Assembly (NCBI RefSeq): GCF_002288925.2
Contig: NW_022098050.1
Location: 9,997,239 to 10,061,238 of the forward strand
Direction of reading: 5' to 3'
Length of the DNA stretch: 64,000 nucleotides
Source of the DNA: Delphinapterus leucas
Lineage: Eukaryota; Chordata; Mammalia; Artiodactyla; Monodontidae
Position numbers and translations under genes: made by a program. This document shows, in pieces, positions 1-11,467 of this stretch. How positions within the stretch are numbered: position 1 is the first letter of the stretch; each line of letters begins with the position of its first letter. The notes beneath the pieces are model-generated. The model saw nothing but the letters and a program-made list of their open reading frames with translations, ran no database searches and was not told the origin of the DNA.

Positions 1-1657
1 ATCCCACTAGATTCATCTTCCTCCCCTCCACCCTCATCTCACTCTAGTGCCAACAAGAGAAACTGTAGAACTGCTATCCTGTTTTTTATTATACATTTTC
101 CCCTTTCGAGTTAAGGATTTCAAGATTTTTGAAAGAAACAGAATGAAAACCCAAAGTCAGAAATGCAGATTTATCTCTCAATTTGAAATAATGTACTTTA
201 AAAAGTAAATAAATAATATTGTATCCTCTATAACCCTAACCTTACAATTCTGTCACTAAGTTTTAATTATATATATTCATATTCATAAAGGGAGATCACC
301 AAAATGACCTACATGTTTGCTAGCAGTTAAAGGACAAAATATTTTTCCATCTGATTCCATAAGTGGACATCACATGATTACTTCTATTGACCAATAAGAA
401 ACTGATAAAATCAGGTAGCCACCCTCCATTCTAGTTTTATTTTCTTATTTTATTCAACTTTTCCACCACAATCATTCTTAAGAAGACAAATCAAGAAATC
501 AGACACTCATGCCTAATATAAAATTGTGTTTCCTTACAGTTCATGAACAAGAACCTATTATATATATATATAAAACACAATTACTCAAAGCATTATTGTA
601 TTTTTCTGGAAATTTAAACATAGGGGCAGCTCAGATTTAAGATCAGAAAACTGAATTTAAGGTTCCGGAGAAAGAGAGACACAGGCACACCAGTAAGAAC
701 TGCTAATCACGATATCTCGAAACATCTCTCAAAAATGAACCATGTAGAAATAAACCACCCTTCTACCGTACTAATGTAATCAAAGAGAACAGTCTTAAAA
801 TTCATGACACAAGTGTAAAAAAATATCTGTTACCATCTTAATCTGCCCTTCACAATCAGTAGGAAATTTTTCCAATGCATTACTTAAACTATCATTTCGT
901 AGAGTTCTAACTAAATTCTTGACATCCTAGTATAGAAGGACGGAAAGGAGGGCAAGTTGACTAATTCTGAAAACATCCCTTTAAATATCTATCACACATA
1001 CTGTTCGGACGAAATGGAAATCTATATCCATGGAGTGTTAATGCCACAACTCTACCAGAGAACCCATTTTTATTCTCTTCGCCCTCATAAAAAGAAAAAG
1101 GTGGCGAGGTGTCGGGGAGCCAAGCTAGTTGTATTACATATATTTGGCTAACTGGTAACACTCAGCTCATCTTTGTTAATTACCTGGCTTCTTCTCAGCC
1201 TTTATGCTGTATTCTTGGGCTGCTCCTTTTTTAGAATTCCTCACTCTGTTTATGTGTTCTTTGGTTCAACACAGTTGTTAGGGGTCTGTGAACAATTTTA
1301 CAATTCCCACACACACCATATGATATCTATTAGGGAGCAATGCCACTTTTCACTTACCAATTCTGGATAAAGCAGTATTTCCTGGTGACAGAATGCTGCT
1401 GCTTCCGTTCGCTAAAACTCCCTCTTCACAGCTTGATAAATCTGATTAGAAAATGTCTTTGTTCCAGATCACACGAGGCGCTTTTTTCCTACGAAAGTTT
1501 TCTAAAGAGTTATCTGCATTTCATTCCTGTGACAAAACGAATAAGAACAAGGGGGGTAGGGAGGGAACAGGGAGTAAGTCCACACAAGTTCCTGGCAAAG
1601 ATTTTTAGCTGCATTTTTCTGAGTTTAATCAGTAAGCTACATTAAAGTGACAGTTAC
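1..1657. other. Unique AT-rich sequence, no gene seen
   Basis: I see no repeat family, coding exon or RNA gene here. Short open frames at 957-1,161 and 1,173-1,645 overlap on both strands and have no recognisable motif or codon pattern, so I treat them as chance. The block lies directly downstream of the minus-strand core promoter at 1,833, so it would be first-intron or transcribed sequence if that promoter is real. Confidence 0.5.
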
Positions 1658-1828
1658 CAGTTCAGGGAGCCAGAGTTTGATCAAGGCAGCCACAACCAGT
1701 TTGGGTATCTTCCACTGATGTGCAGACCCCAAGGAAGTAGTCCCTTGGTCATCTATCACATGTGGCTGAATCACTGGACACCCGTCGCCCCCCCTCCTCC
1801 GCCCCTGTTGAGCAGCAGCCCAGGCAGG

Positions 1829-1924
1829 AGAGTGGCTGGTCGCCCGAAGCGGGACCTCTTATAGGGACCCGCCAATTAGCTGTTGACCAATCGCAGGCAG
1901 CACCTAGTACCTAAGTCACATGAC
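1829..1924 (-). promoter_or_regulatory. Candidate TATA/initiator promoter, minus strand
   Basis: Read on the minus strand, a TATAAG box begins at 1,863 and a perfect initiator CCACTCT (YYANWYY) has its A at 1,833, exactly 30 bases downstream, which is the classic spacing. Upstream lie two CCAAT boxes (plus-strand CCAAT at 1,872-1,876 and 1,887-1,891, that is ATTGG toward the gene) and a 10-bp palindrome GTCACATGAC at 1,915-1,924, an E-box of the kind bound by USF, MITF or TFE3 proteins. A second E-box CACATGTG is at 1,757-1,764 and a GC-rich stretch at 1,790-1,807 lies in the presumed first exon. A possible splice donor CTG|GTAACT sits at 1,660-1,652 (minus), giving a first exon of about 176 nt (1,833 to 1,658). 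The first two ATGs open only very short frames, so this exon would be non-coding. There is no clear CpG island. The driven gene is unknown. Confidence 0.45.
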
Positions 1925-1996
1925 AGGGCAGTCCCTATGACTACAGGATTTCTGAATTACTGGGGTTACACAAAGGACACTCATTCAGGAAAAGAG

Positions 1997-2014
1997 AAAA
2001 AAAAAAAAAAAAAA
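1997..2014. repeat. Short poly-A tract (A18)
   Basis: A run of 18 A follows an A/G-rich stretch. No polyadenylation signal or clear target duplication was found around it, so I do not call it a retroposon tail. Confidence 0.7.
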
Positions 2015-2916
2015 GCCATAAGCCGAAACAGAAAACGCCCAGGCTGTGACAACTCCGGCTTTAAAACAGGGAACACCCTAGCCTCACACAGACAGACAAA
2101 AAGCCACAACCAAGCCAGGATGGAAATCAGCGGAATGCCTGGCACATATTAAAAAATAATCGCAAAGCAGAGGCTGAGCTTACAAACCCGCTTCAGCTAT
2201 AAATCTACTCCTCCTTCCCCTTCCTCTTCAGTCTCCCCAGCAATTTTACATTCTCAACTTCTTTATTCTAAAAAGCTCCGGTGAGCCTCTGCAAAGCCGC
2301 TGGAGGAAAAATGGGTGAGACACACGAGCCCCAGCTCTTCTCAGCCCCTCAAAATACCCCTGAAGGAGATTCAAAGTCTGCCGTGAAAAAGTTCCTTACA
2401 CGAAATACACGTCTCGCAAAAAGGTTGCATAAATCAGGCAAAATTAAACATGGTCAGGACAAATTTGCACGGTAACGACCAAGTCATCTGTCTCTCCCCC
2501 TTTCTTTCTCTCTCATGTAATCATTTTGGACTGTTCACATCAAGAACATTCTTGTTAAGTAAATGAGCCCCCCGCTTAGCGAACTAGCTACCAATTTACT
2601 TATTTTAACACCCCCAACGTATTTCTCAATTTTTTTTATATCTTAGGAAAAATTCAACTGTGAACACCCCTACCATTTCTTTGCCCCCCACCCAGAATGG
2701 TACTTACATTTTTCCTTTGTTTGGGTCTGTCAGTTTTTCCCCCTCCCCCGACATCTGAAGCCAAAATATGGGCTCAGCTTCAACCTTCAAACCTAAAAGG
2801 CCCTATTTTGATCGTGCAAGGCTGCAACAGCTCCTCCTCTGAGGCAAGCCTGGAACATTGTGCTGCTTGCCATTCCCAATTTATGGAAGGAAGCGTATGT
2901 CAAACAAACCAGGTGA

Positions 2917-2996
2917 TGACTCAGACTGCCTCCCCCAGCCACGTTTTCCCTAGAATGGGAGGGTAGCGTAAGTGCAGCCCATTTGGATGTGACTCA
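2917..2996. promoter_or_regulatory. Pair of consensus AP-1 sites
   Basis: Perfect TGACTCA heptamers lie at 2,917-2,923 and 2,990-2,996, 73 bp apart in otherwise unique sequence. Together they could form a small enhancer about 1.1 kb upstream of the minus-strand promoter at 1,833. Each heptamer alone is expected by chance every several kilobases, so the spacing and position are the argument. Confidence 0.3.
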
Positions 2997-3479
2997 GTTT
3001 TATTAGACTGGTGATTGTAGTTAATCTGACAAGCTCACATTTTTCTTTTATAACTTGTACATTTCAGGATCACAATGCACGTTCCAAATGGTTTCAAAGA
3101 ACTGGACCATGTAAAAGAGAAAGTTGTAAGACTGTTTTGAAGGTATGGCAAGGCTCTGGTTCTACTCCCAAATATTTAAAACTTCCTAATTATTTGTTGA
3201 AACTTTTACAACTGAGGCAACCGAACGTTTGAGTTCATGTGAACAGCAGTAAACAGGTTTTATAATTTTAGGTCTACTGGAGGCTTTTACCATGGGAACT
3301 CGGACGCTTTCCATCCTGAGGACCCAAGTTTAACTCTCTAAGTCTGCAGCCCACGTGGCAGGTTCTTTAGGAAGTGGTCAGGGGCATGAGAGCCATGTTG
3401 CAGCTTTCACTTTTGCATTTACTGCAATTCACATTATAACTTGAGCCACTCACACACAAGCACACATGCAGTACAATCA

Positions 3480-3482
<3 letters not shown>

Positions 3483-3537
<55 letters not shown>
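3483..3537. repeat. Compound microsatellite (TC)n(AC)n
   Basis: About 14 TC units (3,483-3,510) pass directly into about 13.5 AC units (3,511-3,537). The minus-strand open frame across it is made of alternating Cys-Val and Arg-Glu runs and is an artefact of the repeat. Confidence 0.95.
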
Positions 3538-3539
<2 letters not shown>

Positions 3540-3540
<1 letters not shown>

Positions 3541-4260
3541 TGTACTGTCCTTTAATCCCAACTGGCCTACAAGCTGCAAAATAAAAACTTGAAAATCTTC
3601 AAATGTCATCTGAGAAAATTCCGATAAATAAATTGGCATGCCTAAAAGTCTTCCTCTTCAGTAAAACAAAGTTTACTACCAAGATGGGGGTGGCATTACA
3701 TGGAATAAATTGTTCCCAGGTATTACGCAGACAGGAAGAATGCAGTAATAAGAAGTGCAAGTCCCCACACAAAAAATCTGGAAGGCTCGGTCTGAGCAGT
3801 TTAACTACAGTTATCTCCTTTCAGCATACTTCCTTTAACCCTGACAAAGTCAGCAACTGCTTGTACCAAGGCTTGACATTTATTGTGGATTATGCCTTGA
3901 CAGAGAACTAATTTTGTTATAATATAAAAAATAGTCTATTTCTGTAATATATCAAAATGTTCAAATATCTAATTTTCAAATTGGTAGAGGAGGGCAGAAA
4001 AAAAGTATACACCCTGAAACAATGAAATCCAGTTAATTCAGGAGCTGACTATTCACGTCACAAAAAGATTCCCTTTAGGGTTTTACTGGAAGAAATCCCA
4101 CAATAAATTTACATATAGAACTGACTTTCAGAAGTTAAATCCACACAGAACAGTTTAGAAGTGCATTTCCGAATGAAACATTTCTATGTTAACTATGTAC
4201 ACATATTTCTCATTCAGATATTAAAACTTATTCATACTTCCACAGGGATGTATTAATTTA
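3540..4260. other. Unique sequence, no gene seen
   Basis: AT-rich sequence between the microsatellite and the first CHR-2 SINE. The open frame at 3,603-3,911 has no motif that I recognise. I see no repeat family or RNA gene. Confidence 0.4.
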
Positions 4261-4276
4261 GCCACTGACTTTTTTT

Positions 4277-4491
4277 GTTTTGTTTTGTTTTGTTTTTTTG
4301 CGGGACGCGGGCCCCTCACTGTTGTGGCCTCTCCCGTTGCGGAGCACAGGCTCCGGACGCACAGGCTCAGCGGCCATGGCTCACGGGCCCAGCCGCTCCG
4401 CGGCATGTGGGATCTTCCCGGACCGGGGCACGAACCCGTGTCCCCTGCATCAGCAGGCGGACTCTCAACCACTGCGCCACCAGGGAAGCCC
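4277..4491 (-). mobile_element. CHR-2-type tRNA-Glu SINE (cetacean)
   Basis: Inserted on the minus strand: a T-rich tail with GTTTT units is at the left and the tRNA-like head ends at 4,491. Pol III A-box and B-box sequences are both present in the head. Target duplications flank it, GCCACTGACTTTTTTT at 4,261-4,276 and GCCATTGACTTTTTTT at 4,492-4,507, differing at one base. The many CpG-rich open frames through it are read-through of the SINE and not genes. Confidence 0.9.
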
Positions 4492-4689
4492 GCCATTGAC
4501 TTTTTTTGAGTAAAATTTTATTGGCTTAAAGAAAGTTACCTTCCTACAATATATAAAGACCTTAAAATCTATAATTATATGGCTTTCAATGGAAATAAAC
4601 ACAGACTATGAAAACAGCATATTAATAAAATCAAATACCTAAAACTCTGGCATCTAAAAGAATCTATAATATATTTTTAAAGCCTGGGG

Positions 4690-4765
4690 CCAGACTTGCT
4701 GGTGGTTTGAATCCTGGCTCTGCCAAAACTAGCTGTGGCACCTGGGTTAAAATTATATGTATGTG
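4690..4765 (+). repeat. Possible MIR fragment
   Basis: A short stretch resembles the MIR core region (a TTTGAATCCTGGCTCTGCCA-like string followed by a decayed 'cacctgggttaaa' part). It is degraded and short, so the call is weak. Confidence 0.4.
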
Positions 4766-6080
4766 CAGAGGACACTGCCTGATGGACAGTACGTACTATG
4801 TAAGGATTGGCTGTTCTGTTACCATTATCATCCAATCTCTACCCTTTAACTGCCCTTTGTACCATCATTTTAGAGTAATACGTACCTTAGTCAGTTCCTA
4901 AATAACATTTCTACGTGAGAAAAATACAATTCCATAACTTTTCTTAAAGAATCACTTTTTAACAATTTCACTAACGATGACAGACACCTAGCCAATCCAT
5001 ATTTTCCTTCCCAAAGTTTCAGTGGTTTAAATACTTGTCTGGTTTTACATATGACATCTGTTGGGGCCTTTCTGTCCAAACTTCTTGGAGTTTCCGAAAG
5101 CCAATGCAGAATCGGGCTGGGGCCAGCTGGGGAGGACATTCAAGAAGAATTTCCATTACAGTCAGCCCAGATGGGTCAAGACATGGAAACTCATCGGCCA
5201 CGAAAGAAGGCAAAGAAGGTTTGGTCAAAGACTGGGGGAAATACTATAGCCCTGTTGGCATGGAGCACCACCCTTGACATCAACATGGGGCCCCCAAACA
5301 GAGGCGTAAGGAAGTGGTTTCAGATCCAGAAAAAAGTACCTGAGATCCACTGTTTATTCTCTCCACAGGGTCATGACATAAAACTTCACCATAGTCACCC
5401 TAAGGGAAAACCAAGGAGTGAGGGTGGGGGGGGGGGGGGGGGGGGGGGGATTCGAAAAGAAACCTCAGCATGCATTCTCTCCCATGTTGTCTTTCATTAA
5501 GCAATCTCATTTCTTAAAGGAGAAAACTACATGGATTTCCATCTGAAAACTATATGAAGAAATTCAAGCATCCCACAAACCCTCCAGTAACAAAAGCTAA
5601 TCATTTCCAGCCAGCATAGAACATATTTGAAGAATGATAAAAAGGACAGCAACCAGACATCGCCGAGGTGCAGGCAAGCTTTATAAATATGGAACTCCTC
5701 AAATATGGTGCTCGGCACTGCTCTGGGGGAAAAGAGAAATAATTCTATGTTTTGTTGGAGGGCGAGCAACTGCTCCAACTTGTCTTTATCCAGGCAATGT
5801 TTCTGAGACAGATGGTAACAGAATGGGGGGAAAGCCAGCAAAACGGAGAGAAGGTGATTAGGATTACAAATGAGTGTTTGGGGGAAGGCTTGATTCCATT
5901 CCCCTCCATGCGGGAAGTCAGTTCGAAGACGCACAGAGACCCGTTTCAGTTAAAGGCAGGTTTGGAGCTCGGGCATAGAGCTTCCTCTCGGCCAACGCTC
6001 CTCTCTCCAGGCAATCTCTAAAATACCAAATGATCCAACTGTATGGGAGTCTCACAAACCAGAGCTACAGGTCAGGGTGC
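4766..6080. other. Unique sequence with no supported gene
   Basis: Non-repetitive apart from the G24 run. Overlapping open frames on both strands between 4,891 and 6,021 were inspected. None shows conserved motifs, a convincing initiation context or exon boundaries. Confidence 0.4.
5426..5449. repeat. Uninterrupted G24 homopolymer
   Basis: Twenty-four consecutive G bases on the plus strand. The poly-glycine segment in the 149-residue open frame at 5,051-5,500 comes from it. Such a run can form G-quadruplexes and its length is hard to sequence accurately. Confidence 0.95.
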
Positions 6081-6200
6081 AGACAGACAGCCTGGGTTCC
6101 GATATTGGCTCTGGGACTATTATCTGTGGGGACCTGGGAAAGTGACTTCATTTCCCCAAGGCTTTGGTTTCACCTGGAGAATGCGAATAACTGAGAAAAT
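6080..6200 (+). repeat. MIR SINE fragment
   Basis: The stretch contains the MIR core order: 'gcctgggttc', 'tggctctg', 'acctgggaaagt', 'tttcccca', then a decayed 'tggagaatg' segment. It is an old mammalian-wide tRNA-derived SINE, diverged and without visible target duplications. Confidence 0.7.
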
Positions 6201-6407
6201 ATGAGGAAGGAACAGAAATCACTGCGTCCATAATGTTTGCCACCACCATCAGCTACTAAGGGGGAGCTGCCACCCCCAGTATCAGTCTCACGACTCATCG
6301 TGGGTAAGAAAACAACAATCTTAGGCTTCTAAATCACACTGTTCATTTGAAGGTTGACAAAATGACTTTCTCACCTATGTTTTACAATGATCAAAAATCT
6401 TTGGCAT

Positions 6408-6567
6408 ACACAAGGTCCTACTGTAGAGCACAGGGAACTACATTCAATATCCTGTGATAAACCGTAATGGAAAAGAATATGAAAAAGAATGTCTATATGT
6501 GTATAACTGAGTCACTTTGCTGTACAGCAGAAATTAACACAACATTGTAAATCAACTACGATAAAAG
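6408..6567 (+). mobile_element. LINE-1 3' end, 5'-truncated
   Basis: Only the last 160 bp or so of a cetartiodactyl LINE-1 is present, with the 3'-terminal signature ACTGAGTCACTTTGCTGTAC followed by AACATTGTAAATCAACTA. Target duplications of about 13 bp flank it: AAAATCTTTGGCATA from 6,394 and AAAATCTTTGGAT at 6,568-6,580. It is non-coding and dead. Confidence 0.85.
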
Positions 6568-6581
6568 AAAATCTTTGGATA

Positions 6582-9500
6582 ACTACGAGATTCACTTTTT
6601 GGTTATACCAAAGTAATATACTTTGAGATCAGAAGATTAGTTTCATATACAGTGTAGGTAAGATTCCCAATATTAGAAAATGTTCATAGAAACCTGCCTA
6701 TGTGGCTATGTGTGTGCTTCTACCGACATGCATACAAACTATGTCTAGACTTACATAAGACACTCAACATTTCTTTATGAGAGTTTGCCTCTGTTCCATG
6801 CTTTTCCTATTATATAAGCAGCCACTCTGCCCGTCTTTCTGCAATGATTTCAGATCTAAGCAGTACACTTCGCTCAGAAAAGTTTTTATTAGTTGTCTTC
6901 TTTCCCCACCCATTTTAAAGAACGAACTGACTCAGTTTTTTGATGGCAACGCCACTGGGTGGGAGTGAATATGGGAGTGGGCAGGGTGGGAGAAAGGGAG
7001 GAGGAGGTGAGAGCCAAGAGCTGAATCACAGCCATGTGAGTAATCTTAGGCTTTTTTTTTTTCTTCCTAAGGGTATGAATCAAATTAAGCTTGTTTTGCT
7101 GTGGGTGAAGGAAGAGGAATATAATAGTGTGAATCAGAGCAATTATCAAATATGCGGCACTCACTAAAAATTAATTACAATCACTGCCTTCTCTCACATG
7201 TCTGCCAGAAGATGCCGGAGAGCTTTTGTTAATCAATATAATCCTTTACAAAAATTCTTAAGAGTTTGAACTTCATTCTCGCCCTCTTCCCTTGAAAAAT
7301 TTCCTTTTACACATGCATTGCAGACCCGGGAATTATTTCGGAGCTTCTGTGAGATAATCTTTGGCCCTTAGAGATAAGTGTGAAAACAACGTGGCTAATA
7401 CTGGGTAGAGACCAGGTTACACACTATCAAGCCATGAGTACTGGAAGCAAAATTCTGAGTTGATGAAAACAATCGCTCAGATGTGAGTTTAACCTCTTAA
7501 GAGCATGCCGATGGGAATGCAGCAAAAGCCATGACAAACTCGTGGGGAAAAGGGGGCATGCCTTTTACAATAGTCTTTGGTGAGAATAAAGTTGTCACAC
7601 AAAATTTTTGAACTGCCTTATGCTGAAATAAGTGGATCCTCATCGTGTAAGAATTTATTAGGAGTGATATTGAGAAGGGGATGGATCAAAACATATGAAA
7701 TCAGGTTTTTTTATGTTTTTGGAATTTACATAGAGAATAAGAACATAGCTCAGTTATTTATAGTCAGGATACATATCTAACCAGACTTACAGAAAGGCAC
7801 TTCCTTTTCTGCCATATTTTTTAACCCAAACTATTTAGTAATTTGTGGAATATAAATATTACCATGGGGAAAAATTTGCCTATCTAAACAGAAAGGGCTC
7901 CAATGACCAAATATTTTCTACTCCCAGGCAAGTCTATGCATTAGGAAGTCAAGAGGGCATATTTTGAACTTTATTGACACATTTACATTTTTTACTACAC
8001 CAACAGCTAAAATGCATTGTTCTTTGGGTTATCTACCCATGGTGGTTTTTTTTCTTTTAAACATGGGTATGGATATTCTGTAGATAGGCAAACTCTCCCT
8101 ATGGAGTTAGGACCCTTTCAGAATATTCTACACACAGGAGCTCAAGGAGAACAGTATCTTTATCACACTGTCAGGTTTTCCAAAGTTCATTTCTATTTAT
8201 GGAACAGTGTTTTTTGTTCTAGCACAACCTTTCATAAGGTTGCCAAATAAACTCTTTCAGGACCACTCTGAATAGGCAAAACCTTTTAACTTTTCCACGT
8301 CTGTGTGTTTCTCAATTTGGAAATTTTCATCTGTAATAATGAGCTCTTTAGAGATGACAATTGGTATGCCCAGTTTTACATATCTCCAAATCTGCCTATA
8401 TAAAGGAACATTTTGGAGATTTTAGTCAAGAAATATTTATATCATCTACAAAAATATATCAACATTGGGTCCATATAAAGTGAGCTAGATCTGCTTTCAG
8501 ACTAGATGAACTGGCTGTCTACCCCCCAGCCCTCAAGTTCCCTGCCACCTGGCTCCCTATCTCGGTATTTGACTTTCAAGTCAGTACTCTCCCTACTTAA
8601 AATCTCTCGTTTCTTATGCAGTAGAAATAATACTCCCAAATCTAATTTTCTCACACCCTGACCCGTGTCTGTTGCAAGGGAAGAAGTGTCCAGAAATTGT
8701 CAAGAAATATTTTAGCTCTTTCTCTTTCTTTAAATGTTCTAAGTAGTAATTGCAGGAGAAGACCCTGAAAAATAGGTCTTATCACTTCTCAGAGTTTGAG
8801 TCCTCTGAAAAGAAGAGTCCTTGGGGGTACTCTGCATGGGCTTTTTCTGCTTCCCAATATACCAAATGTTTGGGGTGGGGCTAGGGGCGCGATGGTTACC
8901 ATTCTGATATTTTCCATGGAGAGAACAAGAATTTTCAAAAGCATAATTGATGCTAAATGTAAGTGAACTTAAGACTTGGTAAATCAGTCACTAACTATGC
9001 TGAGGTGACCTGGTTCTCATCTAGCAATAGGGGAGAAAAACCAAAAACAGCACCAAAGTAAACCTGGAAGCCAGGCATCCAGGAAAGGCCAGTGGTGGAG
9101 ATGAAAGTGCTGGTGGTGGTCTTGGCTGGGACGTGATGAGATAAGGGAGCCAGTGAGGCAGAAAACAGTGAGTAGGAGGCTCGGGCTGGGGAGGAGGGGG
9201 TGTAGGGACCCCTCGCAATGCAGACCACCCCCTAGAAGTCTGGCTTGTGAAAGTGAACAAAGAATAGAAATGGGAAAGAGAAACAAGGAAAGGAGGGCAC
9301 CGTTTCATTTGAAAAGTATGATTTTAATAGCGAGCTTTTGTTTCCAATCTGGTACTAAATCCTCTTTGTCATTATTTTTCCAAAAATGTATCTCTCAGCT
9401 CCCTCTCTAATTTATCTGATCCATCATTATCCTCTCTCCAGGATGTGGCCAAGCTCTCAAAACACTGCAGCCTGTGGAGGAGCAGTAAGCAGGGTAGTGA

Positions 9501-10094
9501 GGGAAATTGCTGAAACTACTACAGGATTAAAGGATAGAGACTGATTTAAGTAGAAGAAAGGAGAGAAAGCACCAAGGTAACTGTCTGTTGTCTGAGGTGT
9601 GGATAAGAAAAGTCCTATCATGTGGAAACTGGACGGAGGCCCTAAGCAGAGAAAGGCCTTAAGAAGAGCTGGAATAGGAACCTGGCAGGGATGGTAAAGG
9701 GGAAGTCACCCTATCCGATGGGTGGTTGACCTTAAGTCTCTTCCGACTCTGTGATTCTAGAACTCCAAGTTGCTCTATTTCAAGAGTTTTGTAGAATATT
9801 TTAAATCGCTCTAAAACAACTTCTTTAAAAGAAACTTGTGCTGAAACAAAAACAAATCGATGACGACTTCCTCTGTTGGAGAGTTTTAGGTCACAAATTA
9901 GTTTAACCTGATTACTTCCTCTGTGAGGTGACAATCAATGTATGACGCCCTCTAGAACATCTCTGCCTCCGGTCTCACTTCTGGTGACCAGAAACCCTCC
10001 TAAAGTGAGGTGGCTTGTTGTACAGTATGACAAAGCTACTTTTCCTCTCTATTCCTGCCCCAACAGGTCATTGGAAGAGTACAAGATGATCCAT
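6582..10094. other. Long unique stretch, no gene seen
   Basis: About 3.5 kb with few recognisable repeats. Open frames at 8,995-9,308 overlap on three frames in a GA-rich stretch and are low-complexity shadows. A weak minus-strand CTCF-like string lies near 9,944-9,955. Degraded repeats may be present that I cannot name by eye. Confidence 0.4.
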
Positions 10095-10111
10095 TAAAAA
10101 CTCTAGCCATG

Positions 10112-10577
10112 AGTTTTTTAAAAGAATGAAAATATGCCATTTGCAGCAACATGGATAGACCTGGAGATTATCATACTAAGTGAAGTTAGACAGAGAAACA
10201 CAAATATCGTATGATATCACTTATATGGGGAATCTTAAAAAAAGGATACAAATGAACTTATTTACAAAACAGAAACACACAGACTTAGAGAACGAACTTA
10301 TGGTTATGGGGCAGGGGGCGGGGAAGGTTTGGGGGATGGGATAGATTGGGAATTTGGGATTGACATGTGCACACTGCTATATTTAAAATAGATAACCAAC
10401 AAGGACTTACTGTATAGTACAGGGAACGCTACTCAGTATTCTGTAATAACCTAAATGGGAAAAGAATTTGAAAAAGAATAGATACATGTATATGTATAAC
10501 TGAATCACTTTGCTGTACACCTGAAACTAACACAACATTGTTAATCAACTATACTCCAATATAACATAAAAACTTTT
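10112..10577 (+). mobile_element. LINE-1 3' end, 5'-truncated
   Basis: About 465 bp of LINE-1 3' UTR, running from the 'aaaatatgccatttgcagcaa' region through the polypurine-like 'ggcagggggcgggg' tract to the terminal ACTGAATCACTTTGCTGTAC and TCAACTATACTCCAATAT signatures and a short A-rich tail. Imperfect target duplications flank it: AAAAACTCTAGCCATG near 10,096-10,111 and AAAAACCGTAGCTATG near 10,579-10,594. Confidence 0.85.
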
Positions 10578-10611
10578 AAAAAACCGTAGCTATGCTATAG
10601 TTATGATAACT

Positions 10612-10725
10612 GAGATGTCACCATGGGGGAAAGCTGGGTGATGGATATTCAGAGCCTTCTCCATATTATATTTCTAACTTCTTGAGAGCCTGTAATTCTT
10701 TCAAATGAAAAAGTCAAAAAATAGA
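10612..10725 (+). repeat. Old LINE-1 (L1M-type) 3' fragment
   Basis: The order 'gggggaaagctgggtgatgg', 'tccatattatatttctaact', 'tgtaattctttcaaatgaaaaagt' follows the 3' end of ancient mammalian L1M families. Diverged, plus strand, and separate from the younger LINE-1 immediately to its left. Confidence 0.6.
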
Positions 10726-11451
10726 AACCTTCAGCTGTCAAAAAAATTTATCTTCAAACTAATCATAACAAACCAAAGTCAAAACTCATTTCTGGATAAT
10801 TATTCCCAATGATGCTAGCTCTCTACTTAATGCTGGGGAAAAACATTCAGTGGGAAAACCAAGAAACCATAACACAAGTACCTGGCCAAGCTTCTCCCTC
10901 TTTGTTTAATGCATATGGAAGAGTAAATTTGGTATCATAAAATCTAAAATGTAAACTAATAACTATAGATGACAAAATAAAGATTTATATATTGGTTTTA
11001 TAGTTTTAAGGTCTAGAAAGGAGACCCAGTCTATTTCATACAACCTGAAATGTCGTTGATTATAAGACACTCCATTCTTTTATGCACCATTAGGAAAGAA
11101 ACAAACTTTGCCAATTAACTATGACAAAATCCCTTAAACACAGTCCTGAGTGACAGTCAAACTAGCTTTTCATTGCTTTGTTCTGTGAGATTTGGCGATT
11201 TCTCCTGCCTTCAGTTACACTGCTTGGCGTGTGACTGGCAGTCCTCCTGCATGTATCTCAGCAACAAATAACATAGCTTCAACCACTTGTATTTTTCTAG
11301 TTGTTGCTTTGAAAGAAAATGTGGGATTTCAGTAATTTCTCCAACAATGAACATTTGCTTCACTAATATCAAATTTAGCCCGTGCTGTTCTCATGCCTTT
11401 CTTTCTGGGTACACAGTAACATTTTGTTTCAGTGCCAATAAAATTTTATTT
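10726..11451. other. Unique sequence, nothing recognised
   Basis: AT-rich sequence between two LINE-1 fragments. No open frame of note, no RNA gene and no repeat that I can name. Confidence 0.4.
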
Positions 11452-11467
11452 CAATAAGTGTAACCTC

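Larger units (their letters stand above)
1930..3480. other. Unique sequence upstream of the minus-strand promoter
   Basis: Mostly non-repetitive, with pyrimidine-rich patches at 2,207-2,240 and 2,490-2,515 and the AP-1 pair described separately. Small open frames (2,281-2,475, 2,697-2,966, 3,011-3,232) carry no family signature and I do not call them genes. Confidence 0.45.

Noticed and set aside
3367..3639. 90-codon minus-strand frame with Cys-Val and Arg-Glu repeats
   Set aside because: Translation of the (TC)n(AC)n microsatellite.
4221..4513. Several overlapping 74-91-codon frames on both strands
   Set aside because: They are read-through of the CHR-2 SINE body; near-identical proteins appear at every other SINE copy (21,000, 22,800, 23,600, 37,400, 41,600).
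5051..5500. 149-codon plus-strand frame with poly-glycine
   Set aside because: The glycine run is the G24 homopolymer, other frames overlap it, and no domain or conserved motif is visible.
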